From positions 1-18,549 of the forward strand of contig JAYOFM010000079.1 of NCBI GenBank assembly GCA_038117225.1: DNA of 18,549 nt, in the 5' to 3' direction. The translations under genes and the position numbers were made by a program. Source of the stretch: JAYOFM01 sp038117225 (GTDB taxonomy: Bacteria; Pseudomonadota; Alphaproteobacteria; Rhodospirillales; Casp-alpha2). The notes beneath the pieces are model-generated. The model worked only from the letters and a program-made list of their open reading frames with translations, did no database searches and was not told the DNA's origin. Below, piece after piece: positions 1-7,107 of this stretch (position 1 is the stretch's first letter; every line of letters begins with the position of its first letter).

Positions 1-300
1 GTGAACTCTGGCTACATACCCAGTCTCGATACCGAGAAAGGGGCAAAGACGGACTTCTATTTTGTGGAGGCCCATGATCCCGAAGATGCCGTCTGCAAAG
101 TTATCGAGATCGTCAAGAACAGGCTGCCAAAGCGGTTCGGCTTCGACCCCATCCAAGACATCCAAGTTCTTTGCCCCATGAACCGGGGCGGTATCGGCGC
201 ACGAGCGTTAAATGTTGATCTGCAAAAGGCTCTGAACCCTCCCACCGACGACATTACGGTTGAGAGGTTCGGCTACACCTACCGTGTCGGCGAGGGGGCC
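1..300 (+). pseudogene. RecD2/TraA-type helicase, C-terminal fragment (5' end outside window)
   Basis: In frame 1 the protein matches, from memory, the C-terminal region of RecD2-type ATP-dependent DNA helicases: a stretch like DIQVLCPMNRGGIGARALN, then a segment beginning LQKALNPP and leading to ERFGYTYRVG. The GTG at position 1 is most simply an internal Val codon, so the gene probably starts before the window. In intact relatives the sequence continues with the segment starting GDKVMQ, then the late helicase motifs (the TIHKSQG-type motif and the TGVTRGK-type motif). None of these follow here. The frame stays open to 579 but changes to Arg-rich sequence unlike the family, and codon use shifts to frame 2. 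I read this as a truncated or recombined helicase remnant. The breakpoint near 290-300 is approximate. A sequencing or assembly frameshift alone would not explain it, because no frame supplies the missing motifs. Confidence 0.6.
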
Positions 301-754
301 GTTTTTATCGACTTCGGCTACGACCGCCGCCGGGAGGGCTTTGGTCTCGGTTGTCAACTCCTCGCTTCACGAGCGTCTGTTCAATGTCGGAAGCCTTCTC
401 TACGCGGCTTTTCCGCGATCGTTTCCAGAGCCGGACGCGGTTCGTATCGAACTCGATATCACCGCCACAAACGCCGCCGCGCGGGGCTTGTTAACGGCAT
501 CGCCTCCCGAGTCGTTTTTGGTCCGCTTGCTCGCCGATGGCATGGACGATCACGCGGTCTTGCATCGTCTGTACGGTGATCAACTTCAAGGAACGTCGTT
601 TCCGAAAGCCGCGGAGGTCATCTGGATCGTGCGCACGGTTTCGATGAGCCAGGATGCCATGCGTCTCGAGGTCATCAGTTCCGGCTACTGGTTGGATTCG
701 CTCAGCGGCGCTGACACCTATGACCCGGCGGCCTACGCCGATGAAATTCGCTAA
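260..754 (+). CDS. hypothetical protein downstream of the RecD2 breakpoint (start uncertain)
   Basis: Frame 2 has coding-like third positions from about 340 to the stop at 752-754 and reads as a normal soluble protein of about 135-164 residues. I do not recognise it with confidence. The first ATG (260) lies inside the helicase fragment and its first 25 or so residues look like noise. A TTG at 341, a few bases after GGGAGGG, is an alternative start, or the coding may be the tail of a gene whose 5' end was lost at the junction. The arrangement of a beta-rich segment (VRIELDI, then FLVRLLADG) and a C-terminal DTYDPAAY faintly recalls phage tail proteins of the DUF1833/DUF2163 kind, a weak impression only. 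It ends 11 bp before the convergent racemase stop. Confidence 0.45.
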   Translation: MRGSATPTVSARGPFLSTSATTAAGRALVSVVNSSLHERLFNVGSLLYAAFPRSFPEPDAVRIELDITATNAAARGLLTASPPESFLVRLLADGMDDHAVLHRLYGDQLQGTSFPKAAEVIWIVRTVSMSQDAMRLEVISSGYWLDSLSGADTYDPAAYADEIR

Positions 755-765
755 CCCCTCCGCGC

Positions 766-1443
766 TTATGCGGTCAGATATTTGAGCCTGACGGCGGCGA
801 TGGCCTGGGCGGAGGCGGCTTGGCTGGGGTCGAGCACGGGAACGCCGAGGGCGCGGCCGACCGGAGCGCGGTGGCGGGCCATGCCGGCGCAGCCCATGAT
901 CAGGACTTCGGCGCCGTGCTTGTCGATCAGATCGCGGCCGACCTCGATCATGCGCTCGGCCACCGCGTCGCCTTCAAGGTCCGTGACACCGATGCCGATG
1001 GGCAGGCTGGCGGCGTATCTTTCCGACAGGCCAAGCTGGCGGATATAACGGCGCTGCCGCCGTGCCGAATTTTCCAAGATGGCGATGACGCCGAATTTCT
1101 CGCCCAGTTGCAGGGCCGCCGCATAGCTGGCCTCGGCGATGCCGACCACCGGCTTGGTGGTGGTCTCGCGCGCCGAATGCAATCCCGGATCACCGAAACA
1201 CGCGATGACGAAGGCATCGGCCGCATTGTCTTCGCGGGTGATAAGGTCGCACAGTGGTCCGACGACGGCGTCCGCGTGACGCTGGCATTCGATGCCCGGC
1301 GGGCCCTCGGCGAGGGTGACGCAATCAATGCGCGGTCCGTCGGCGAAGCGCAGCGGCTGCATCGCCTCGTCGATGCCGTCGGTCACCGCCTGTGTGGAAT
1401 TCGGGTTGATGACGACGATGCGGCCCGCGCTGTTGCCGGTCAT
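766..1443 (-). CDS. hydantoin racemase / Asp-Glu racemase superfamily protein
   Basis: A 225-residue protein of the HyuE-type Asp/Glu racemase superfamily, cofactor-independent enzymes that epimerise C5-substituted hydantoins (or allantoin) with two catalytic cysteines. The pair is visible: Cys82 in VIACFGDPG and Cys185 in LIMGCAGMA. The N-terminal IVVINPNSTQAVTDGID is the typical family opening, and length is normal (about 210-240). I chose the ATG at 1443 because AAGGA lies about 8 bases upstream and family sequence begins there; the longer open frame to 1644 only overlaps the hydantoinase in another frame. It starts 17 bp after the hydantoinase stop, so the two are an operon. Together they would racemise and open 5-substituted hydantoins or related cyclic ureides. 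No N-carbamoylase is present in the window, so the end product is unknown. Cytoplasmic. Confidence 0.85.
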   Translation of the reverse strand: MTGNSAGRIVVINPNSTQAVTDGIDEAMQPLRFADGPRIDCVTLAEGPPGIECQRHADAVVGPLCDLITREDNAADAFVIACFGDPGLHSARETTTKPVVGIAEASYAAALQLGEKFGVIAILENSARRQRRYIRQLGLSERYAASLPIGIGVTDLEGDAVAERMIEVGRDLIDKHGAEVLIMGCAGMARHRAPVGRALGVPVLDPSQAASAQAIAAVRLKYLTA

Positions 1444-1460
1444 GACATGCGTCCTTTGTC

Positions 1461-2936
1461 TTAGCCGCCAGGCAGTATATGGGCGCCGAAATTGCGTGCC
1501 GGGTCCATTTCCGGGCTCAGCCGGCCGAGCGGCCTCGCCGCGTCCGATTTGTTGCGCACCAGGAAATTCCCCGAACCCCGTTCGACCTTCAATTCGCCGT
1601 CTTCCACCGCGACGCGGCCGCGGCTCAGCACCATCACCGGCCAACCGGTCAGCGTCATGCCTTCGTACGGCGTATAGCCGACATCGTCATGCAGATCGTC
1701 CCAGGTGACGGTGCGGGTCAGGGTCGGATTCCACAGCGCGATGTCGGCATCGGCGCCGATGGCGATGGTGCCCTTTTGTGGGTGCAGGCCGTAAAGCTTG
1801 GCGACGTTGGTCGCCGTCAGGGCGACAAATTGGTGGATGTCGATACGGCCCTTGCCGACCCCTTCGGAAAATAACAACGGCAATCGCAGCTCAATCCCCG
1901 GCACGCCGTTGGCGATCTGCTTGAAGCTTGGGTTGGGGCCGGCCGAGAGCTTGCCGGTTTCGTCATACCGATAGGGCGCGTGATCGGACGAGAACACCTG
2001 GAAGGTGCCGTTGGCCAACCCCCGCCAGACGGCCTCTTGCGCGTCCTTGTCGCGCGGCGGCGGGCTACAGCAGAACTTGGCGCCCTCGGCGCCGTCCTTG
2101 TCGAGATCGTCGGCGGTCAGGAACAGGTACTGCGGGCAGGTCTCGCCATATATCTTGAGGCCCGCCGACTGGGCTTTCCTGATCTCGTCGATGGCTTCTT
2201 CGGCCGACACATGGACGATCAGCGATGGCACGTCGAGCAGTTCCGACAACTTGATCGCCCGGTGCGTTGCCTCGCCCTCGCCGATACGGGCATGACTGAC
2301 CGCGTGATACTTGGGCGCGCTATAGCCCTTGCCGATAAGCCGGTCGGACAGCCACTTGATCATCTCGTGGTTCTCCGCGTGGATCATGACGAAGGCGCCA
2401 TGGGCGCGTGCCACGCTCAACACGTCGAGCATCTGATAGTCATCCAGCTTCAACGAATCGTAGGTCATGTAGACCTTGAACGAGGTCATGCCGTCCTCGA
2501 TCAGGCTGGGCAGTTCCTGGCCCAGCACCTGTTCGGTCGGGTCATTGATGATCAGATGGTAGCCGTAGTCGATCACCGCCTTCGGCCCGGCACAGCCGTG
2601 ATAGTCCTCGACCATCTGGCGCAGGGTCTGATCCTTCTGCTGCGCGGCGAAGGGGATCACCGTTGTCGTGCCGCCAAACACCGCCGAGCGGGTGGCGGTG
2701 TAAAAGTCATCCGCGTTCATGACGCCACCGACGGCGCCGCGCTGCTCGATATGGCAATGCCCCTCGACGCCGCCTGGCATCACCAGCAAGCCGGTGGCAT
2801 CGATGACCCGCGTCGCGTCGCCCAGGTCATGACCCAGCGCGACGACACGGCCGTCGCGAATGGCGACGTCGCTGGCGACGCTGTCACTGGCCGTCACCAC
2901 GGTGCCGCCTCGGATCAGGGTATCGAATGCGGACAT
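1461..2936 (-). CDS. hydA: D-hydantoinase / dihydropyrimidinase family amidohydrolase
   Basis: A 491-residue cyclic amidohydrolase that hydrolyses the ring amide of dihydropyrimidines or 5-substituted hydantoins to N-carbamoyl amino acids. All ligands of the binuclear metal site can be seen: His60 and His62 (GHCHIE), the carboxylated Lys154 (SFKVYMTY), His186 (MIHAEN), His242 (IVHVS) and Asp318 (SSDHAPY). The substrate-binding SPPPR segment near residue 291 is also present. Length fits the family (about 460-490), with a slightly extended C-terminus. The ATG at 2936 has a strong GAAGGAG upstream. It is the first gene of a minus-strand operon with the racemase. Family members also include allantoinase and phenylhydantoinase, so exact substrate cannot be told; the racemase partner favours hydantoins. 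The symbol is a family-level label. Three TTGCCAT heptamers lie 59-115 bp upstream. Confidence 0.88.
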   Translation of the reverse strand: MSAFDTLIRGGTVVTASDSVASDVAIRDGRVVALGHDLGDATRVIDATGLLVMPGGVEGHCHIEQRGAVGGVMNADDFYTATRSAVFGGTTTVIPFAAQQKDQTLRQMVEDYHGCAGPKAVIDYGYHLIINDPTEQVLGQELPSLIEDGMTSFKVYMTYDSLKLDDYQMLDVLSVARAHGAFVMIHAENHEMIKWLSDRLIGKGYSAPKYHAVSHARIGEGEATHRAIKLSELLDVPSLIVHVSAEEAIDEIRKAQSAGLKIYGETCPQYLFLTADDLDKDGAEGAKFCCSPPPRDKDAQEAVWRGLANGTFQVFSSDHAPYRYDETGKLSAGPNPSFKQIANGVPGIELRLPLLFSEGVGKGRIDIHQFVALTATNVAKLYGLHPQKGTIAIGADADIALWNPTLTRTVTWDDLHDDVGYTPYEGMTLTGWPVMVLSRGRVAVEDGELKVERGSGNFLVRNKSDAARPLGRLSPEMDPARNFGAHILPGG

Positions 2937-2994
2937 CTAGAGTTCTCCTTCAGACTGACCCGCCGACGATGACGCATCCGCCGCCTCGTTTCAA

Positions 2995-3051
2995 TTGCCA
3001 TGACGGCGTTCGTTGTCGTACCAGCATTGCCATGCTAGCAAGCGATGGCAA
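2995..3051. promoter_or_regulatory. candidate operator: three TTGCCAT heptamers
   Basis: TTGCCAT occurs at 2995-3001 and 3027-3033 and inverted (ATGGCAA) at 3045-3051. The last two make a 7-bp-arm inverted repeat around an 11-base spacer that contains the palindrome GCTAGC. The two direct copies are 32 bp apart, about three helical turns. The cluster lies between the divergent hydantoinase operon and the decayed NTF2-like gene. This is a candidate binding region for an unknown regulator; the function is inferred only from spacing and position. Confidence 0.35.
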
Positions 3052-3093
3052 CTGCGCCGCCGGGGCCGTGGCGCACGCTAGGAAGGTTCAGCG

Positions 3094-3504
3094 ATGCGTG
3101 ACGAGGATGCAATTCTGTTTGCCAACGAGGTCTTTTACAACGCCTTCCAGTCGCGCGATCTCATAGCCATGGAAACGATCTGTGCCGTCTAGGCGCAACT
3201 GATCTGAGTTCACCCGGGCGGCGCCCCCCTGCACGGGCGCGCGGCGATTCTGGCCAGTTGGGCCGAGATTCTGAAGCATGCGGCAAGCGCTGATCTGCGT
3301 TTTGCCGAGGCTCGCGCCATTATCGTCGACGGCGTGGCCTTCGTGTCGTGCTTCGAGCGCATTGGCGGCGGTGCGCTCAGCGCCACCAATGCTTTTGTCC
3401 ACGAGTCCGGGCGCTGGCGCATGGTCTTGCACCACGCCGGCAGCTGCGCCGAGGTGCCCCAATTTGCCCCCGACAACGGCGAAAATCGCGGCGCGCTCCA
3501 TTGA
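3094..3504 (+). pseudogene. SnoaL/NTF2-like fold protein, inactivated by two in-frame stops
   Basis: One continuous frame from ATG 3094 (AGGAAGG about 7 bases upstream) to TGA 3502-3504 encodes a 136-codon NTF2-like/SnoaL protein, broken by TAG at 3190-3192 and TGA at 3205-3207. The remainder reads as intact family sequence: MRDEDAILFANEVFYNAFQS, then HPGG and LHGRAAILASWAEIL, LRFAEARAIIVDGVAFVSC, an ERIGGGALSATNAFV segment and WRMVLHHAG. As I recall relatives, the TAG falls where a Trp (LWA) is usual and the TGA where a Cys just before IHPG or VHPG is usual, so both look like single-base changes from TGG and TGC/TGT. No frameshift is needed. Family members are small cone-fold proteins of mostly unknown role. 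It lies divergent from the hydantoinase. Recent decay is most likely; sequencing error at two separate sites is less so. Confidence 0.75.
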
Positions 3505-3564
3505 TTCTCCACCGCCATTGCGGCGATCCGAATCAAATCGGTGGACAGTCAATTCGAAATCCTA

Positions 3565-3594
3565 TTGAATTTTTGGCGAGTGCCCGGCTATATT
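3565..3594 (+). promoter_or_regulatory. sigma70-like promoter of the tctCBA operon
   Basis: A -35-like TTGAAT (3565-3570) and a -10-like TATATT (3589-3594) are separated by 18 bases in an AT-rich patch of an otherwise GC-rich region. Transcription would begin around 3601, inside the palindromic operator at 3599-3608, leaving a leader of roughly 170 nt before tctC. Confidence 0.5.
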
Positions 3595-3598
3595 TTGG

Positions 3599-3608
3599 TG
3601 GTATACCA
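3599..3608. promoter_or_regulatory. GntR/FCD-type operator TGGTATACCA
   Basis: TGGTATACCA is a perfect 10-bp palindrome with the GT-N-N-AC core of GntR-family operators (the consensus yGTM(N)0-1KACy). It covers the predicted transcription start of the transporter operon, a position where a bound repressor would block initiation. Related sites with the same GTATAC core lie at 6992-7001 and 17731-17740. The likely ligand is the GntR/FCD protein encoded at 7108-7797, by inference. Confidence 0.55.
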
Positions 3609-3611
3609 GAT

Positions 3612-3653
3612 GCCAATACTTATTGGCTGTGGGTGCCAACAGGCCAAAAGGCC
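3612..3653 (+). promoter_or_regulatory. structured leader with competing hairpins
   Basis: Just downstream of the operator, GCCAATA-CT-TATTGGC (3612-3627) forms a 7-bp-arm inverted repeat. Its 3' arm TTGGC (3623-3627) could pair instead with GCCAA at 3635-3639, so the two hairpins exclude each other. A third hairpin, GGCC-AAAA-GGCC, is at 3642-3653. With the terminator-like hairpin that follows, the arrangement resembles an attenuation leader. Alternatively the first dyad may be a second operator. No known riboswitch class was recognised. Confidence 0.35.
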
Positions 3654-3657
3654 GGGG

Positions 3658-3680
3658 AGGCGGCGGTTTTGCCGCTTTTT
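3658..3680 (+). terminator. intrinsic-terminator-like hairpin in the tctCBA leader
   Basis: GCGGC (3660-3664) pairs with GCCGC (3671-3675) around a GGTTTT loop, extendable by a G-U and an A-U pair, and is followed at once by a T run to 3680. The form is that of a short Rho-independent terminator on the plus strand. It lies about 90 bases before the tctC start and downstream of the predicted promoter, so it would act within the operon leader rather than end a known upstream gene, whose only candidate is the decayed NTF2-like gene. Confidence 0.45.
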
Positions 3681-3769
3681 GTGGGACGAACTATCAACGG
3701 TGCGTGCCGAATTCTGAGGGCCATCATGGTCCGAGACGGTACGGCCAATAAAACAGTTGGGAGAAAACA

Positions 3770-4762
3770 ATGCGGAATTTCGGAGTGAAACTCCTTGGCG
3801 TCGGCCTGGTTTCAGGTTTGGCGTTGGGTGCCGTGGCACTGCCTAAGGGCGCCGTCGCGGCTTGGGAACCCAAGAAGCCCATCGAATTCGTGATCATGGC
3901 CGGCAAGGGTGGTGGTGCCGATAAGATGGCGCGGCTCATGCAGACTGTCATCACCAAGAACAAGTGGACCTCGAAGCCCCTGACCCCGATCAACAAGCCG
4001 GGCGGTTCCGGTGCGGAAGCGCTTGTTCATCTTCAAGGCAAAATGAAATCCGATCCGGATCACACCATCATGGTGACGCTCAACAGCTTCTACACCACGC
4101 CCATGCGTCAGCCGGGGCTGGGTGTCGATATCTCGACCTTCGCGCCGATCGCGCGCATGGCCGAAGACACCTTCCTGCTGTGGGTCCACAAGGACTCGGG
4201 CATCAAGAACGTTGACGACTTCGTCAAGGCTGCCAAGGCCAAGGGTAAGGACTGGATCATGGCGGGTACCGGCAAGCTCCAGGAAGACCAGTTGCTGACC
4301 GACTTCCTCAACGCGGCCTATGGCCTGCAGATGAAGTATGTCCCCTATAAGGGCGGCGGAAAGGTGGCAAAGCAGTTGGCCGGTAAGCACGCCAACTCGA
4401 CCGTCAACAACCCTTCAGAGCAGGAAGGCTTCCACAAGGCCGGCACCACGAAGGCGATCGCCGCCTTCACGCCGACGCGCCTGGCATTGTTCCCGGAAGC
4501 GCCGACCTTCGCCGAACTCGGCAAGGACTTCGTCTACTTCATGCAGCGCAGTGTTGTCGGCGCGCCCGGTATGTCGGCCGAAGCCGCCGCGTACTATCAG
4601 ACCCTGTTCAAGAAGGTTTATGATTCACCGGACTGGCAGAAGTACATGACCAAGAAGAGCCTGCAGGGGGATTTCCTCTCCGGTCAGGCGCTCAAGGACT
4701 ACTGGCTGAAGGAACGCGAGGTTCATCGCCAGATGCTGCTAAAGATGGGCGCGATCCAGTAA
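3770..4762 (+). CDS. tctC: TTT transporter periplasmic receptor (TctC/Bug family)
   Basis: A 330-residue extracytoplasmic binding protein of the tripartite tricarboxylate transporter (TTT) family, which captures a carboxylate in the periplasm and hands it to TctA/TctB. A clear signal peptide covers residues 1-30: basic start MRNFGVK, hydrophobic core, and cleavage near GAVAA-W. After it comes the family opening KKPIEFVIMAGKGGGADKMAR, the Gly-rich loop that contacts the substrate carboxylate, and later a YVPYKGGGKVAKQLAG segment typical of the family. Length is standard (about 320-330). The ATG is preceded by GGGAGA. It leads tctB by 60 bp and tctA beyond. The substrate cannot be read from sequence; characterised relatives bind citrate, other di- and tricarboxylates or aromatic acids. 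Linkage to oxc-frc makes oxalate or a related acid a candidate, by inference. Confidence 0.85.
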   Translation: MRNFGVKLLGVGLVSGLALGAVALPKGAVAAWEPKKPIEFVIMAGKGGGADKMARLMQTVITKNKWTSKPLTPINKPGGSGAEALVHLQGKMKSDPDHTIMVTLNSFYTTPMRQPGLGVDISTFAPIARMAEDTFLLWVHKDSGIKNVDDFVKAAKAKGKDWIMAGTGKLQEDQLLTDFLNAAYGLQMKYVPYKGGGKVAKQLAGKHANSTVNNPSEQEGFHKAGTTKAIAAFTPTRLALFPEAPTFAELGKDFVYFMQRSVVGAPGMSAEAAAYYQTLFKKVYDSPDWQKYMTKKSLQGDFLSGQALKDYWLKEREVHRQMLLKMGAIQ

Positions 4763-4822
4763 TCCGGATCCACGAACGACCCTGTCAATATAAGTAGCAA
4801 GTGTATCCAGGGGGTCGCCATC

Positions 4823-5320
4823 ATGCGCCGTGCTGAACTTGTCATGGCCGTAGTGATGGCGGCCCTTTCTGTCTACTTCATGGTCAAAAGCGCCGAATTG
4901 CCGATCGGCTGGCGAAAGGGCGAAGGGCCGGGGGGCGGCGCGTTTTCGTTCTGGCTTGCAGCGATAATGCTGATCTGTACCGGTTGGATCATTGTCAATT
5001 GGTTCCGGCGGACCAGCCCGCCGTCGCAGTCGGAAGAACCCTTCATGGATGCCTATGCCATGAAGATGTTCTTCTTGGTCGGCGGTTCGTTGACGGCAAT
5101 GATCGCGTTGGTTCATATCATCGGCCTGCATCTGGCGACATCGGTTTATCTAATTTATTACATTCGATTTCTTGGCCGTCATTCGTGGGCGCTGACGATT
5201 AGCGTTGCCACGGGAACGCCAGTGTTTCTCTTCTTCTTCTTCGATGTGACGCTGAACACCATCCTGCCGACCGGGTATCTCGACCCCGTCTATCTCGTTC
5301 TTTATGACATTTTCCTTTAA
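4823..5320 (+). CDS. tctB: TTT transporter small membrane subunit TctB
   Basis: A 165-residue hydrophobic protein with the size and layout of TctB, the poorly conserved four-helix subunit of TTT carriers. Hydrophobic segments lie at about residues 5-22, 41-62, 82-115 (long enough for two close helices) and 123-142, with a polar loop RRTSPPSQSEEP between helices 2 and 3. The Gly-rich stretch GEGPGGGAFSFWLA before helix 2 is typical of the family. A GGGGG run lies upstream of the ATG at normal distance. The call rests on membrane topology and on position between tctC and tctA rather than on strong sequence motifs. It is predicted to sit in the inner membrane with TctA. Confidence 0.85.
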   Translation: MRRAELVMAVVMAALSVYFMVKSAELPIGWRKGEGPGGGAFSFWLAAIMLICTGWIIVNWFRRTSPPSQSEEPFMDAYAMKMFFLVGGSLTAMIALVHIIGLHLATSVYLIYYIRFLGRHSWALTISVATGTPVFLFFFFDVTLNTILPTGYLDPVYLVLYDIFL

Positions 5321-5421
5321 GCGCCCCACTGCGCCGAGCGATCGAGGCGTTCAAGCGGTCACAGGGGCGAGACGACCCGGTGGTTCAAACGACGACATGA
5401 ACGGAAAGTTGGCGGAATAAC

Positions 5422-6939
5422 ATGGATCTCATTTCTCTTCTGTGGGACGGCTTTTCCATCGCGTTCGAGCCGTTGAATCTCGGCTTGGTGATCGCCGGCG
5501 TGACCATTGGGCTATTTATCGGCGCCATGCCCGGGCTCGGTTCGGTCAACGGTGTTGCCATTCTGCTGCCCATGACCTTCCTGGTGCCGCCGGCCTCGGC
5601 CATTATCTTCCTGGCGGCGCTCTATTATGGCGCCATGTACGGTGGCGCCATCAGTTCCATCATGCTGGGCATCCCCGGGGCATCGACGGCGGTGGCGACA
5701 ACGTTTGATGGCCGGCCGCTGGCCTTGCAAGGCAAGGCCGACAAGGCATTGGTCGCGGCGGCCATGGCGTCGTTTTTTGGCGGAACCATCTCGATAGTCT
5801 TGTTCACTCTGTTCGCGCCGCCGCTGGCCGACGTGGCGCTGGCCTTCGGCGACCCGGAAACCGTTGCCCTGATGGTTCTTGCGTTCGCCACGTTCGTTGG
5901 CCTCGGCAGCGACGATATTCCGAAAACCATCTTTTCCATCTGTATCGGCATGGTGTTCTCCGCCGTCGGTCTCGACATCATGTCGGGGGCGCCGCGCTTG
6001 GTCTTCTTCGACATCATTGGCTTCATGCATGGCATCAATTTTCTTGTGCTGGCCATCGGTGTCTATGGCATCGGCGAGATGATGTGGACCATCGAAGTCA
6101 GCCGCGGCGACAATATGATGTCGAAAGCAGTGATAACCGTTGACCGCATCACCGCGAACCTTAAGGAACTGCTGACAACTTGGAAGATCGCCCTTTCGAG
6201 TTCGTTTATCGGCTTCTTTGTGGGCATGTTGCCGGCCGCGGGCGCCACGCCCGGCGCGCTGATGGCTTATGGCGTCGCCAAGACCACATCGAACGATCCG
6301 GATAGTTTCGGCAAGGGAAATGTCGCTGGCGTGGTGGCGCCGGAATGCGCCAATAACGCTGCGTCGACGGGCGCCATGCTGCCCATGCTGACACTGGGTA
6401 TTCCCGGCTCGCCGACCACCGCCATCCTTTTGGGCGGCATGGTTATCTGGGGCCTGGTGCCGGGGCCGCGATTGTTTATCGAGGAAACGGATTTTGTCTG
6501 GGGCCTGATCGCCAGTCTCTATGCCGCCAACCTGTTTGCCGTGATCATCAATATCGCCTTCATCCCTATGTTTTTGTGGATGTTGAAAATGCCGTTCACC
6601 ATCCTGGCGCCAATCGTCTTCGTGCTTTGCCTGGTCGGTGGTTATGTGCCGACCCAGTCGATGCACGATGTTTGGCTGATGCTGGGTTTTGGTATCATGG
6701 CCTATCTGATGCGCAAGCTGGATTATCCACTAGCGCCGGCGGTGCTGTCGATCGTACTGGGGCCGCTGACCGAACCGGCGCTGCGCCAGTCGCTGCTGAT
6801 CTCGAACGGGGAATTTTCGATCTTTTTCACCCGCCCGATTTCCGGGCCGATCATGATCGTCGCTCTGATCCTTATTTTCCTGCCGTTAGTTCGCGTGATC
6901 TGGCGCAAGGTCAAGGGCCCGGCGCCAGAGGAATCGTGA
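5422..6939 (+). CDS. tctA: TTT transporter large membrane subunit TctA
   Basis: A 505-residue polytopic inner-membrane protein, the transport subunit of the TTT carrier, which moves the substrate delivered by TctC using the ion gradient. The internal repeat of the family is visible: GAMPGLGSVNGVAILLP at about residues 34-50, and a second copy starting GMLPAAGATPGALMAYGV near 269. The conserved segment from APECANNAASTGA to MLTLGIPGSPTTAILLGG follows the second copy. Length is that of the family (about 500). The gap from tctB is 101 bp with no terminator-like structure, so all three subunits are probably one transcript. The Shine-Dalgarno (GGCGGA) is weak. The transporter appears complete. Confidence 0.92.
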   Translation: MDLISLLWDGFSIAFEPLNLGLVIAGVTIGLFIGAMPGLGSVNGVAILLPMTFLVPPASAIIFLAALYYGAMYGGAISSIMLGIPGASTAVATTFDGRPLALQGKADKALVAAAMASFFGGTISIVLFTLFAPPLADVALAFGDPETVALMVLAFATFVGLGSDDIPKTIFSICIGMVFSAVGLDIMSGAPRLVFFDIIGFMHGINFLVLAIGVYGIGEMMWTIEVSRGDNMMSKAVITVDRITANLKELLTTWKIALSSSFIGFFVGMLPAAGATPGALMAYGVAKTTSNDPDSFGKGNVAGVVAPECANNAASTGAMLPMLTLGIPGSPTTAILLGGMVIWGLVPGPRLFIEETDFVWGLIASLYAANLFAVIINIAFIPMFLWMLKMPFTILAPIVFVLCLVGGYVPTQSMHDVWLMLGFGIMAYLMRKLDYPLAPAVLSIVLGPLTEPALRQSLLISNGEFSIFFTRPISGPIMIVALILIFLPLVRVIWRKVKGPAPEES

Positions 6940-6966
6940 GCCACGGCCGGGCTCCGTATCAGACGG

Positions 6967-7001
6967 TTGTCGGGCGGTGGCACTTGGGCTAATGTATACC
7001 A
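6967..7001 (+). promoter_or_regulatory. predicted gntR promoter with overlapping GTATAC operator
   Basis: TTGTCG (6967-6972), a 17-base spacer and TAATGT (6990-6995) form a modest sigma70-like promoter. The -10 overlaps ATGTATACCA (6992-7001), which shares eight of ten bases with the TGGTATACCA site before tctC. It lies 107 bp ahead of the regulator gene, an arrangement that fits negative autoregulation. No further GTATAC site is seen between gntR and oxc, so the catabolic genes may be transcribed from here. Confidence 0.4.
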
Positions 7002-7107
7002 CGAACCAAGGTCGGCGATATAGCCCGGCGGGTTCAGTCAAATCCGGGGGGTCTCTCGGTTCACAGATGGCGTCGCTGGGGGCGCCGAGCGGATAGGTTT
7101 TTCGACC

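Noticed and set aside
820..1464. Long plus-strand open frame opposite the racemase
   Set aside because: It is the antisense shadow of the racemase in GC-rich DNA; the minus-strand frame has family motifs and both catalytic cysteines.
1980..2972. 330-codon plus-strand open frame opposite the hydantoinase
   Set aside because: No family resemblance; the minus strand encodes a complete amidohydrolase with all metal ligands.
3205..3207. TGA as selenocysteine in the NTF2-like gene
   Set aside because: An in-frame TAG only five codons upstream would stop translation anyway, and no SECIS-like element was evident by eye.
5512..6666. 384-codon minus-strand open frame opposite tctA
   Set aside because: Composition is His/Arg/Asp-rich antisense of hydrophobic helices; tctA is unambiguous on the plus strand.
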